From contig NZ_ATUP01000001.1 in the NCBI RefSeq assembly GCF_000420265.1, forward strand, positions 2,046,001 through 2,110,000: 64,000 nt of DNA, given 5' to 3'. Positions 46,582-55,210 of this stretch are shown piece by piece. Positions within the stretch are counted from its first letter, which is position 1. The number at the start of each line of letters is the position of its first letter. The position numbers and the translations under genes were made by a program. The notes under the pieces are model-generated. The model ran no database searches, was not told the DNA's origin, and was given only the letters and a program-made list of their open reading frames with translations. This DNA is from Oceanicaulis alexandrii DSM 11625 (GTDB lineage: Bacteria; Pseudomonadota; Alphaproteobacteria; Caulobacterales; Maricaulaceae).

Positions 46582-48177
46582 ATGGTCCGCACTCTCGCTT
46601 CTGCATGGACGCGCCGTTTCGTCCTGACCTCCGCCGCTTCCGGCGCCGCCGCCGCCCTGACGGCGGGCTGCACCATGCCGGTGACGCAAGGCTCCGCACC
46701 GGTCTTTCGCAATGATCCGTTCTCTCTGGGCGTGGCGTCTGGCGAGCCGACCTCTGACGGGTTCGTGCTGTGGACGCGCCTCGCCCCGAACCCGCTCGAT
46801 CCCGATGGCGGCATGGCGCCTGAAGCCGTCGATGTGAGCTGGGAGCTGGCCGAAGACGAAGGCTTCACCCTGATCGTGCGCTCCGGCGTCGAGCGGGCGC
46901 TGCCCGATTGGGGGCATTCCGTCCATGCCGAGATTTACGGACTGCCGGCTGGACGTGAATACTTCTTCCGCTTTCATGCGGGCGGCGTGACGAGCCCGAC
47001 CGGTCGTGCGCTGACCGCCCCGGCCTATGGGTCTGGCGTGGACGCGATGAAGATCGCCTGGTGCTCGTGCGCGCATTACGAGCAGGGCTATTTCCACGCC
47101 TATCGCAACATGGCTGAAGAGCGCCCGGACCTGATCGTGCACACCGGCGATTATATCTACGAATCCAGCTGGGGACCGCAGGTGCGCCGCCATGTGACGC
47201 CCGAGCCCTATACGCTGGAAGACTATCGCCGCGTGCATGCGCTGTATCGCCTTGACCCCGATCTTCAGGCCGCCGCCGCCATCGCGCCCTGGCTTGTGAC
47301 CTGGGACGACCACGAAGTGGATAACGATTACGCGGGCGACATCAGCGAGCAGCCGTTTGTCTCGGCGGAAGAGTTCCGCGCGCGTCGCCTCGCCGCCTAC
47401 CAGGCCTATTGGGAAAACATGCCCCTGCGCCGCCGCTCCATGCTGGAGCGCGCGTCGGGCCGGATGCGTATTTACTGGCAGACCGTGTTCGGCGATCTCG
47501 CGGAAGTGAACATGACCGACGGTCGCCAGTTCAAGACGCCGATGGCGTGCCCGTCCGAAACCGATCGCGGCGGCAATATCGTGCCGGCGAGCTGTGAGGA
47601 GCTGACAGACCCGAACCGCACCTATCTGGGCGGTTCGCAGGAGAACTGGCTGTCGCGCGGCGTCGCCGGATCCGGCGCGATCTGGAGCTTCATCGTTCAG
47701 CCGACCTTGTTCTCGCCGTTCAATTTCTCCAATCCGCAAACCGGTGAAGCCATGGTCTGGACCGATGGCTGGGACGGCTATCCCTTGGCTCGCCAACGCC
47801 TGGTCGACGCCCTGGCGCGCCGTGAAAACGCCAACCCGATCATTCTGGGCGGCGACACGCATTGCTACTGGGTCACCGATGTGAAGGCGGATTATGCGGA
47901 CATGAACTCGGCGACCGTGGCCTCTGAATTTGTCACCACGGCGGTCACCAGCCAGCGCGGCGGCTATGAAAGCACCGCCGCCTTCTTGCCCAATAACCCG
48001 CATATCAAGCATTTCGACACCCGCGAGCAAGGCTATGGCCTGATCCGTCTGAGCCGGGAGCGCGCCGAGGTGGATCTGCGCGTGGTGGGTGATGTGTCGC
48101 GCCGGGACGGGTATGCGCCACGCAACCAGAAACAGTATGTGATCGAAGCCGGACAACCCGGTGCGGTGGAAGTCTGA
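46582..48177 (+). CDS. phoD: PhoD-like alkaline phosphatase/phosphodiesterase
   Basis: This 531-residue exported enzyme has a Tat-type signal (Arg11-Arg12 in WTRRFVLTSAAS) and possibly a lipobox with Cys30 (LTAGC). The mature part has the PhoD N-terminal domain (FSLGVASGEPTSDGFVLWTRLAP) and a metallophosphatase domain with HTGDYIYE, TWDDHEVDNDY, and GGDTHCYW near the end. PhoD enzymes release phosphate from mono- and diesters outside the cytoplasm using Fe3+ and Ca2+. The start at 46582 follows GGGAAAAG. A Pho-box-like sequence lies 54 bp upstream. It is followed by agmatine deiminase on the same strand but probably as a separate unit. Confidence 0.9.
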   Translation: MVRTLASAWTRRFVLTSAASGAAAALTAGCTMPVTQGSAPVFRNDPFSLGVASGEPTSDGFVLWTRLAPNPLDPDGGMAPEAVDVSWELAEDEGFTLIVRSGVERALPDWGHSVHAEIYGLPAGREYFFRFHAGGVTSPTGRALTAPAYGSGVDAMKIAWCSCAHYEQGYFHAYRNMAEERPDLIVHTGDYIYESSWGPQVRRHVTPEPYTLEDYRRVHALYRLDPDLQAAAAIAPWLVTWDDHEVDNDYAGDISEQPFVSAEEFRARRLAAYQAYWENMPLRRRSMLERASGRMRIYWQTVFGDLAEVNMTDGRQFKTPMACPSETDRGGNIVPASCEELTDPNRTYLGGSQENWLSRGVAGSGAIWSFIVQPTLFSPFNFSNPQTGEAMVWTDGWDGYPLARQRLVDALARRENANPIILGGDTHCYWVTDVKADYADMNSATVASEFVTTAVTSQRGGYESTAAFLPNNPHIKHFDTREQGYGLIRLSRERAEVDLRVVGDVSRRDGYAPRNQKQYVIEAGQPGAVEV

Positions 48178-48230
48178 GCATAGCGATAAATCCGCTATTG
48201 CCGGGGTGCGGCGCGTGATATTGGCGTTTT

Positions 48231-49247
48231 ATGACCACACGCTCCGTACCCCACGAAACCGCCTCTCAAACCGTCATTCATACCGCATGGCCCTATCATG
48301 AGGACTGGGCCGATGCGCTGGATGGCGCGCGCGAGGAATTTGCCCGTTTTTTGAGCCTGGCCGCCGCCCCTGGCGCGAACGGCAAGGCGCAGCCGCTCAC
48401 GATCTATGTGGCGAACGCCGAGACCGAGGCGAGCGCGCGACGCGCCATGGGCGACAGGGCCCGGTATGTGCGCGCGCCCTATGGCGATGTGTGGACGCGC
48501 GACACCGGCCCGGTGTTCGTGACCTCTTCAGAGGGGCTGAAAGCGCTTCGCTTCAAGTTCAACGGCTGGGGCGGCAAGTACGAATATCCGGGCGACGAGA
48601 CCATTGGCGCCGTGATCGCCAAACAGGCCGGAGCCAAGATCGAGACGCTCGACTGGATCTGTGAAGGCGGCGCGCTGGAGTTTGATGGCGACGGCACTGT
48701 GCTCACCACGCGTGATGTGGTGCTCAACCCCAATCGCAACCCCAAGCTCAAATCCGCTCAGGTCGAAGCCGATCTGAAACGCACTTGCGGCGTGGAGAAA
48801 GTGATCTGGCTTGATGACGGGCTGGCGGGGGATCATACCGACGGTCATATCGACAATCTGGCGCGGTTCGCGGCGCCGGGCGTCGTTGTCACCCAGCGTC
48901 CTTCAGGTCCGGGCGATCCCAACACCGCGCTCTACGCCCGCACGGTTCGCGCGCTCAAAGCGTCGAAGGACGCCAAAGGCCGGGCTTTGACAGTGATTGA
49001 AATTCCTTCCCCCGGTTTTGTGATGGGGGAGGATGGCGGCCCGGCCGCAGCGTCTCACATGAACTGGATCATCGGGCCGCGCCATGTGGTGATGCCGGCT
49101 TATAACCGGCATTCCGAGGCGGCGGTGCGCGCACTTTCCCACGCTTTTCCCGATCATGAGGTTGTCGCCAGCCCCGCAAACCATATCCTGACAGGCGGCG
49201 GCGCATTCCATTGCGTCACTTGTAACCAACCCGATCAGGCTGGATGA
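48231..49247 (+). CDS. aguA: Agmatine deiminase
   Basis: This 338-residue member of the peptidyl-arginine/agmatine deiminase family (PF04371) carries GDVWTRDTGPVFV, WICEGGALEFDGDGTVLTT, DHTDGHIDNLARF and the catalytic Cys328 in GGAFHCVTCNQPDQAG. It converts agmatine to N-carbamoylputrescine and ammonia. AguB, which uses this product, is encoded two genes downstream on the same strand. Agmatine would have to come from an arginine decarboxylase elsewhere or from outside the cell. The serine hydrolase gene begins 5 bp after the stop. Confidence 0.93.
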   Translation: MTTRSVPHETASQTVIHTAWPYHEDWADALDGAREEFARFLSLAAAPGANGKAQPLTIYVANAETEASARRAMGDRARYVRAPYGDVWTRDTGPVFVTSSEGLKALRFKFNGWGGKYEYPGDETIGAVIAKQAGAKIETLDWICEGGALEFDGDGTVLTTRDVVLNPNRNPKLKSAQVEADLKRTCGVEKVIWLDDGLAGDHTDGHIDNLARFAAPGVVVTQRPSGPGDPNTALYARTVRALKASKDAKGRALTVIEIPSPGFVMGEDGGPAAASHMNWIIGPRHVVMPAYNRHSEAAVRALSHAFPDHEVVASPANHILTGGGAFHCVTCNQPDQAG

Positions 49248-49251
49248 CACA

Positions 49252-50436
49252 TTGATTGCACTCGCTTTACCGCTCAGCGTTCTGACCCTGGCCCTGTCTG
49301 ATGTGACGGCGAGTTCGCCTGCGCCGGAGCCTGAAGCGCCGATGCAGGCTGTTGAGCAAGCGCTTGATTATCTGGACGCCTTCCAGCTTGAAGTCGCTGA
49401 TGTGGCCCATCATGACCGCATGGTGGGCTTCGCCGCGGCGATCCTGGAAAACGGCGAGCCGGTGGCGATCTATACCTCCGGCGAAACCGTGCGCGGTTCA
49501 GGCGAGGCGGTGACGGCGGATACGGTGTTCCGCCTGGCGTCGGTGTCGAAAACCTTCGCCGGCACCATGCTGGGCCTTCTGGATGAAGCGGGTCTGGTCA
49601 GCCTGGATGCGCGGGTGCCTGAAACCGTGCTGGATCTTGGCGGCGCCCGCCAACCGACCTGGCGCGAGCTCGCGAGCCACCAGACCGGATTGCCGCCGAA
49701 CGCTTATGACAATCTGATCGAGGCGGGGCAGGACGCACACACCGTGCGGGCGCGACTGACCGAAGTGCCTCTGCTGTGTCAGACGGGCGCGTGTTATACC
49801 TATCAGAACGTCGCTTTTGACGTGGTGCGTGACCTGATCGAGGACGCGACCGGGCAAAGCTATCCCGAGGCGGTCCAGACCTATCTGTTTGATCCGCTGG
49901 GCATGCACAGCGCAGGGTTCGGCGCGGAAAACCTGACGCGCGCGGAGAGCTATGCCGCGCCGCATTTCGGGCGTCGGCAAAGGCTGGGCGGGACTGCGAC
50001 CGATTACGACACCCTGCCGGCGGCGGCGGGCGTGTCGCTCAGCCTCAATGATCTGATCATCTGGGCGCAGGCGCAGATGGATCCTGAAGGCTTTGGCTTG
50101 TCGCCACAGGGCGTCGAGCGTGCGCACACGCCGCAAACCCGCTCCTTGCGCGAAACGCGCAATCTGCGCCGCCTGGGCCGCGTCCAGGATACGTCTTACG
50201 GGCTGGGCTGGCGCATTTATGACTGGCAGGGCGAACGCACGCTGATCGTTCATGGCGGCGCGCTGGCGGGCTATGGCTCGCAGGTCGTGCTGGAGCCTGA
50301 AACCGGTTTCGCCTTCGTCGCGTTATGGAATGCGGATGTGGGCTTGCCGCGTCTGCTGTGGCCGACGGCTATGGACATGCGCACTGGCGACGGCCCGGGG
50401 GCCTTCGTCGATGACGCCATCGCGCGGATGAGATGA
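49252..50436 (+). CDS. Beta-lactamase-fold serine hydrolase within the agmatine operon
   Basis: This 394-residue protein has an N-terminal hydrophobic leader (IALALPLSVLTLALSDVTASSPA) and a serine hydrolase domain with SxxK in RLASVSKTFAG, SHQTGLPPN, and HGGALAGYGSQVVLEPE in the KTG-like position. The start is apparently TTG at 49252, 5 bp after aguA; no in-frame ATG precedes the leader. Its stop overlaps aguB at 50433-50436. The location between aguA and aguB is odd for an exported penicillin-binding-like esterase, and no link to agmatine is known to me. Confidence 0.82.
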   Translation: MIALALPLSVLTLALSDVTASSPAPEPEAPMQAVEQALDYLDAFQLEVADVAHHDRMVGFAAAILENGEPVAIYTSGETVRGSGEAVTADTVFRLASVSKTFAGTMLGLLDEAGLVSLDARVPETVLDLGGARQPTWRELASHQTGLPPNAYDNLIEAGQDAHTVRARLTEVPLLCQTGACYTYQNVAFDVVRDLIEDATGQSYPEAVQTYLFDPLGMHSAGFGAENLTRAESYAAPHFGRRQRLGGTATDYDTLPAAAGVSLSLNDLIIWAQAQMDPEGFGLSPQGVERAHTPQTRSLRETRNLRRLGRVQDTSYGLGWRIYDWQGERTLIVHGGALAGYGSQVVLEPETGFAFVALWNADVGLPRLLWPTAMDMRTGDGPGAFVDDAIARMR

Positions 50437-51269
50437 TGACCGATACTTTCACCATGGGGGTCCTGCAGGCGTCGCTGAACGCGAGCATGGACGACAATAT
50501 CAAGACCATCTCCGAACTGGTGCGCGACGCGGCCGGGCAGGGGGCGCAAGTGATCTTGCCGCCCGAACTGTTCCAGGGACCGTATTTCTGCAAGACCCAG
50601 GTCGAGGACTGGTTCGCGACGGCCTATCCGGCGCTGGAGCATCCGTGCGTCATCGCCATGCAGAAGCTCGCCCAGGAACTGGACGTGGCCATCCCCGTCT
50701 CGATCTATGAGCGTGACGGACCACAGTATTACAACTCCATGGTCATGGTGGATGCGGGCGGCCAGGCGCTGGGCGTTTACCGCAAGAGCCATATCCCTGA
50801 CGGGCCGGGCTATCAGGAGAAGTATTACTTCCGGCCCGGCGATACCGGTTTCAAGGTCTGGGATACGAAGTTCGGCAAGGTGGGCGTGGGCATTTGCTGG
50901 GACCAATGGTTCCCTGAGGCTGCGCGTTCCATGACGCTGCTGGGCGCTGAAATGCTGCTCTACCCCACCGCTATCGGCGCTGAACCCCAGGCGCCGGAGA
51001 TGGACACGGCGGCGGCCTGGCGCCGGGCGATGCAGGGACACGCGGTGTCCAATTGCATCCCCGTGGGCGCCGCCAACCGGATCGGCGACGAGGACGGACA
51101 GGTTTTCTACGGCACCAGCTTCATCACCGACAATACTGGCGCGGTGAAGGCCGAGTTGGGGCGGACCGAGACCGGGGTTCTGACCGCCACGTTCAACCGC
51201 AAGAACCTCGATACGTTTCGGGCGGCCTGGGGCTTCTTCCGCGATCGGCGGCCGGACCTGTATCTCTAG
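50433..51269 (+). CDS. aguB: N-carbamoylputrescine amidase
   Basis: This 278-residue nitrilase-superfamily amidase has the Glu-Lys-Cys triad in PPELFQGPYFC, YRKSHIPDGPGYQEKYYF and GVGICWDQWFPEAARSM. The KYYF and WDQWFPE blocks are typical of plant and bacterial AguB. It hydrolyses N-carbamoylputrescine to putrescine, CO2 and ammonia, completing the agmatine route with AguA. The start codon lies inside ATGATGA overlapping the upstream stop, so translation is coupled. Confidence 0.94.
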   Translation: MMTDTFTMGVLQASLNASMDDNIKTISELVRDAAGQGAQVILPPELFQGPYFCKTQVEDWFATAYPALEHPCVIAMQKLAQELDVAIPVSIYERDGPQYYNSMVMVDAGGQALGVYRKSHIPDGPGYQEKYYFRPGDTGFKVWDTKFGKVGVGICWDQWFPEAARSMTLLGAEMLLYPTAIGAEPQAPEMDTAAAWRRAMQGHAVSNCIPVGAANRIGDEDGQVFYGTSFITDNTGAVKAELGRTETGVLTATFNRKNLDTFRAAWGFFRDRRPDLYL

Positions 51270-51413
51270 GCGCTGCGCAAGCCGGGAAACCTTTGCGCGC
51301 TTGGTGCGTTTGTAGGCTGAAGTCGGCATGCGCCGACATGATGAATTCAAGGCGGCGCGGCGCGACCTTCGGGGAGGCGCAGCGCCGTTTATGGTGTCCA
51401 GAAGGGACTTTTG

Positions 51414-52958
51414 ATGACCCAGACCCGCCGCTCCGCAAAACTTCTGGTCCGAACCGCCACATTGTCTGACGTGCCCGCCATTCTGGACCTGCAGGAGCGC
51501 GCCTATCCGGGCTGGGATCCCGATACCCCCGCCATGATCCGCGGTCAGATCGCGAACTTCCCCGAAGGCCAGTTCGTGGTCGAATACGAAGGCGACCTGG
51601 TAGGCTGGTGCGCCAGCTTCATCATTGATGAAGAGGCTGCGTTCTCCCGCCATAGCTGGGCGTCGATCACCGGGGGCGGGTTTGCGGCGCGTCATGATCC
51701 CGATGGCGACTGGGTGTACGGCATGGAAGTGGCGGTCGATCCCAGCCGCCGCCGGTTGCGCATTGGCCAGCGCCTGTATGACGCGCGCAAGGCTCTGTGT
51801 GAGGAATGGGGGCTGAAGGGCGTCGTGTTTGGCGGCCGCATGGCGGGGTTTCGCCGAAAGCGCAAGCAATACCCGACCCCGCAGGATTATCTCGACGCCG
51901 TGGTCAACAATGAGCTGCGCGATCCGGTTCTGAACTTCCAGATGCGTATGGGGTATGAGCCGGCGGGCGTCCTCAAGGGCTATCTGCCCGACGATGCGGA
52001 TTCAGGCGGCGCCGCGGCGCGCATGGTCTGGCGCAATCCCATGTATGTGGAGAGCAATGGCCCGGTGAACCGGCCCACGCCCAACACCGTGCGGGTGGCG
52101 GCGATCCAGATGGCCATGCGCTCGATGGAGACGCTCAAGGAGTTTGAGCGCAACGTCGAATATTTCGTCGAGGTTTGCTCCGACTATCGCGCGGATTTCT
52201 GCGTCTTTCCTGAAATGTTCACCGTGGCCCTGCTGGCGCTTGAAAAGCGCAAGCTGACGCCCGAGGAAAGCATCGCCGCCCTGTCGCGTCATACGCCGGG
52301 CTTCGTCGAGCTGATGAGCACGCTGGCCGTGCGCTACAACATCAACATTGTCGGCGGTTCCCACCCCACGCGCACCGATGACGGCGACATCCAGAACGTC
52401 GCCTATGTCTTCCTGCGCGACGGCTCGGTGCACGCACAGGAGAAGATCCACCCCACGCCGAACGAGCGCTATTGGTGGAACATCAAGGGCGGCGATGCGG
52501 TCGCCACCATTCCTACCGATTGCGGTCCTGTGGGCGTTCTCATTTGCTATGACACCGAGTTCCCAGAGTTGGCGCGTCGCCTGGCCGATGAGGGCGCGAA
52601 GATCATTTTCGCCCCCTACGCCACCGATGACCGCGGCGGTCATTTGCGGGTGCGTTATTGCGCCCATGCGCGCGCCATCGAGAACCAGCTCTACGTCGTC
52701 ACCGCCGGCAATGTGGGCAATTTGCCCGGCGTCGAGAACATGGACATCAACTACGCCCAGAGCGCGATTCTGACGCCGTGCGACTTCCCGTTTGCGCGGG
52801 ACGGCATTGCGGCGGAAACCAGCGAGAACGTGGAGACGATCGCCGTTGCGGACCTGCATCTCGATGACCTTGTGCAGGCGCGTCGGTCGGGCACGGTGCG
52901 CAATCTGCGCGACCGCCGGTTCGATCTCTATCGGATTGTCTGGAAAGACCGCGGCTAG
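51414..52958 (+). CDS. GNAT acetyltransferase-nitrilase fusion protein
   Basis: This 514-residue protein joins an N-terminal GNAT domain (residues 10-215; VRTATLSDVPAILDLQERAYPGW, then the acetyl-CoA loop SRRRLRIGQRLY) to a C-terminal carbon-nitrogen hydrolase domain (residues 225-510). The second domain keeps its triad: Glu in FPEMF, Lys in QEKIHPT and Cys in LICYDTEFPELA. Such two-domain proteins are widely annotated without an assigned reaction. The start at 51414 has GAAGGGA upstream. It lies 145 bp downstream of aguB, suggesting a role in handling acetylated or amide derivatives of polyamines, but this is inference. Confidence 0.87.
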   Translation: MTQTRRSAKLLVRTATLSDVPAILDLQERAYPGWDPDTPAMIRGQIANFPEGQFVVEYEGDLVGWCASFIIDEEAAFSRHSWASITGGGFAARHDPDGDWVYGMEVAVDPSRRRLRIGQRLYDARKALCEEWGLKGVVFGGRMAGFRRKRKQYPTPQDYLDAVVNNELRDPVLNFQMRMGYEPAGVLKGYLPDDADSGGAAARMVWRNPMYVESNGPVNRPTPNTVRVAAIQMAMRSMETLKEFERNVEYFVEVCSDYRADFCVFPEMFTVALLALEKRKLTPEESIAALSRHTPGFVELMSTLAVRYNINIVGGSHPTRTDDGDIQNVAYVFLRDGSVHAQEKIHPTPNERYWWNIKGGDAVATIPTDCGPVGVLICYDTEFPELARRLADEGAKIIFAPYATDDRGGHLRVRYCAHARAIENQLYVVTAGNVGNLPGVENMDINYAQSAILTPCDFPFARDGIAAETSENVETIAVADLHLDDLVQARRSGTVRNLRDRRFDLYRIVWKDRG

Positions 52959-52959
52959 A

Positions 52960-53136
52960 CTACTTGGCGGGACGACCGGGGGCGATCAGCGCCAGCGCCA
53001 CAGCGCCAGCCAGGCCGGGCCAGGTGAACGCCACGGCCTGATCCAGCGCGCCGCCCATCAAGCTGAGGGCGCCCGCCAGCAGTCCGCCAATGGCGGTGAT
53101 CGCCGCGATGGCGAGTATGATCAGGCGGAACGACAC
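52960..53136 (-). CDS. 58-residue two-helix membrane protein
   Basis: A minus-strand frame starts at GTG 53134-53136 with GGAG 10 bp upstream and ends in TAG at 52960-52962. It encodes two hydrophobic segments, about residues 4-27 (LIILAIAAITAIGGLLAGAL) and 34-51 (AFTWPGLAGAVALALIAP), ending in GRPAK. It is convergent with the GNAT-nitrilase fusion, with stops 1 bp apart. The hydrophobicity pattern and ribosome site support a real small protein. Function unknown. Confidence 0.5.
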   Translation of the reverse strand: MSFRLIILAIAAITAIGGLLAGALSLMGGALDQAVAFTWPGLAGAVALALIAPGRPAK

Positions 53137-53210
53137 GGAATGCAGGCTCCAACATCAACAGAAGGGGAGCTTACACCCGCACCCGCTAACAATTGGTAAG
53201 AGCGACGCGC

Positions 53211-53864
53211 CTAGCCGGCCAGGAGCGCGCCTCTGATGCCGTCAAAGATGAACTGCGCCGCCAGCGCCGCCAGAATCACGCCCAGGATACGGGTGATCAT
53301 CGCGGCCAGCGTATCGCCGATCAGTTTCATGATCGCGCCCACGGCCAGGAACAGACCGAGGCACAGAACAAGATTGGCGCCCATGCCGATGAAGACCATG
53401 GCCTGGCCGCCCAGGCCTTCCGCTTCATTCATGAACAGCATGATGGAGGCGATGGCGCCGGGACCGGCCAGCATGGGGATGGCCATGGGGAAAACGGAGA
53501 TGTCTTCGTTGGTGCCCGCGATTTCCTCATCCGCTTCATTCAGCGCTTCCGCGCGTTCTTCACGGCGCTTGGAGCGGGTCTCGAAAATCATGTCGAGCGC
53601 GAGCATGAACAGAAGCACGCCGCCCGCGGCGCGGAAGGCGTCCAGGCTCACATGCAGAGCGCTGAGGAGCCATTCGCCCAGATAGGCGAAGCCAAACAGA
53701 ACAGCCGTCGCGATCAGGACCGACTTGATGGCCATCACCCGTCGGTGCGCCGGGGTGGAGCCTTCGGTCAGGCTTGCGAAAATCGGAGCCACGCCGATCG
53801 GGTCGATCACCACGAAAAAGGTGACCAGAGAGGCCGTCAAAAGGCTCAGATCCATCGCGTCCAT
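53211..53864 (-). CDS. MarC-family integral membrane protein
   Basis: This 217-residue protein has six predicted helices and MarC/UPF0056 features: FFVVIDPIGVAPIFASLT near the start, AAGGVLLFMLALDMIF, and SVFPMAIPMLAGPGAIASIM. The family is named after MarC but has no confirmed transport or resistance function. The ATG at 53864 follows GGGGACACCT; a longer frame exists without a ribosome site. It lies between the small membrane protein and the PstS-like lipoprotein, all on the minus strand, and could be co-transcribed with either. Confidence 0.9.
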   Translation of the reverse strand: MDAMDLSLLTASLVTFFVVIDPIGVAPIFASLTEGSTPAHRRVMAIKSVLIATAVLFGFAYLGEWLLSALHVSLDAFRAAGGVLLFMLALDMIFETRSKRREERAEALNEADEEIAGTNEDISVFPMAIPMLAGPGAIASIMLFMNEAEGLGGQAMVFIGMGANLVLCLGLFLAVGAIMKLIGDTLAAMITRILGVILAALAAQFIFDGIRGALLAG

Positions 53865-53989
53865 AGGTGTCCCCAGTTCGAACCGTGCAATACGGTTTCG
53901 GCCTAACACGCCCGCACAGCCTTGGCGAGGCCGCGTCCTTGCAAGTCCGCCCTGTCATAACGCAGGACGCGGGACAGGGCGCCGCGTGA

Positions 53990-55210
53990 TTATCGCTCTG
54001 GGGTCTGCATGGGCGTCAGGGCGCGTGCGGCCTGTCCCGCTTGCTGACGGCGGGCCTCCGGCAAGGCGATCAGGCCACGCTCGGCCAGATAGCCGAACGG
54101 ACCCCAGGCGTCCTCGCTGGTCAGCTCTTCGACAAAGGGAAGCAGGCCCGGCGCGACGCCCACATGCTGGTTCTTGACGTAGACGAACAAGGAACGCGAG
54201 CCCGGATAGACGCCGTTGGAGATGTTCTCATAGCTCGGGGTGATGCCGTCGATCCGGGCCGCTTGGATGCGGTCGCCATTCTGCTCCAGGAAGGAATAGC
54301 CGAATATTCCGAACGCGGTGGGGGAATTGGCCAGCGTTTGCACGATGGTGTTGTCGTTTTCGCCTGCATCCACCCAGGCGCCATCCTCGCGGATGCGAGA
54401 GGCGAGGCGCTCAAACACATGCTCGTCGCTTTCGGACAGGGCTGACAGACATTCCACTTCCCGCGCGCCCATGATCATGTCGAGTTCGACAAAGGCGTCG
54501 CGCGTGCCTGACGTGGGCGGCGGGCCGAAGACTTCAATGCGTTCCGCGGGTAGATCAGATGAGATGTCAGACCAGCGCTGGAAGGGGTTGGGAATGAATC
54601 TGTGGCATGAAAAGCCGGCGATCTCGCCAAAGCTGCGCCCTGCATTCAAAGCGCCCTGGTTATCAAAAAGCGGTTCGCCTTGTTCCGTGATCGGCATCGG
54701 GGTTTCTGCGGCGAGCGCCAGAAACAGTTGCACACGCTCGATATCCATTGCGTCTGAGCTGATTGAATTGCCCAGAACGATGCCGTCATAGCCGATCGGG
54801 ATTTCGGTGATGGCGACCACGCCATTGTCCTGGCACAGCTGATACTCGGTCGCCTTGATGGGGCGCGACGCCCCCGTCAGGTCCGGAAAGCCCAGCCCGA
54901 CGCCGGCGCAGAACAAGTTCATGCCGCCGCCCGTGCCGGTGGCCTCCACCACCGGAGTGGGGAAGGTGCTCTTCGCGCCGAAATTCTCAGCCACCGCAGT
55001 GGCGAAGGGAAAGACGGTGGACGAGCCCACCATGCGCAGACCATCGCGACCGCCGACGCCCGCGCCCAGGGGTTGGGATTCGGTGCGGGCGGTTGCGGCT
55101 GGCGCCGCGGGTTCATCAAGCAGCACTATGTCTTCGCGCGGCTCGCCGCAGGCCATCAGACTGAGCGCTGCGAAAACGAGGAGCAGGTGATCGGCGCGGA
55201 GTTTTGGCAT
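53990..55210 (-). CDS. PstS-like phosphate-binding lipoprotein
   Basis: This 406-residue exported protein has a lipoprotein signal (MPKLRADHLLLVFAALSLMAC, Cys21) and the PBP_like_2/PstS fold: RMVGSSTVFPFATAVAENF, VEATGTGGGMNLFC, SGTRDAFVELDMIMG, and YPGSRSLFVYVKN. The GSSTVFPF and SGTRD blocks correspond to phosphate-binding loops. No pstC, pstA or pstB gene adjoins, so it is a stand-alone binding protein, like SphX-type or sensor-linked forms. The start at 55210 has GGGAGAG upstream. A Pho-box-like repeat array lies 59 bp upstream, consistent with phosphate-starvation control. Confidence 0.85.
   Translation of the reverse strand: MPKLRADHLLLVFAALSLMACGEPREDIVLLDEPAAPAATARTESQPLGAGVGGRDGLRMVGSSTVFPFATAVAENFGAKSTFPTPVVEATGTGGGMNLFCAGVGLGFPDLTGASRPIKATEYQLCQDNGVVAITEIPIGYDGIVLGNSISSDAMDIERVQLFLALAAETPMPITEQGEPLFDNQGALNAGRSFGEIAGFSCHRFIPNPFQRWSDISSDLPAERIEVFGPPPTSGTRDAFVELDMIMGAREVECLSALSESDEHVFERLASRIREDGAWVDAGENDNTIVQTLANSPTAFGIFGYSFLEQNGDRIQAARIDGITPSYENISNGVYPGSRSLFVYVKNQHVGVAPGLLPFVEELTSEDAWGPFGYLAERGLIALPEARRQQAGQAARALTPMQTPER

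Noticed and set aside
46495-48156. A 553-codon minus-strand open frame opposite phoD
   Set aside because: It shows His/Arg-rich composition without domains, lies opposite a well-defined phosphatase and has no ribosome site.
51273-51298. GCGCAA/TTGCGC inverted repeat after aguB as a terminator
   Set aside because: The stem is short, the loop long and there is no T tract.
53875-53890. GTTCGAACC resembling a tRNA T-loop
   Set aside because: No acceptor, D or anticodon stems can be built around it; it is a chance palindrome near the MarC start.
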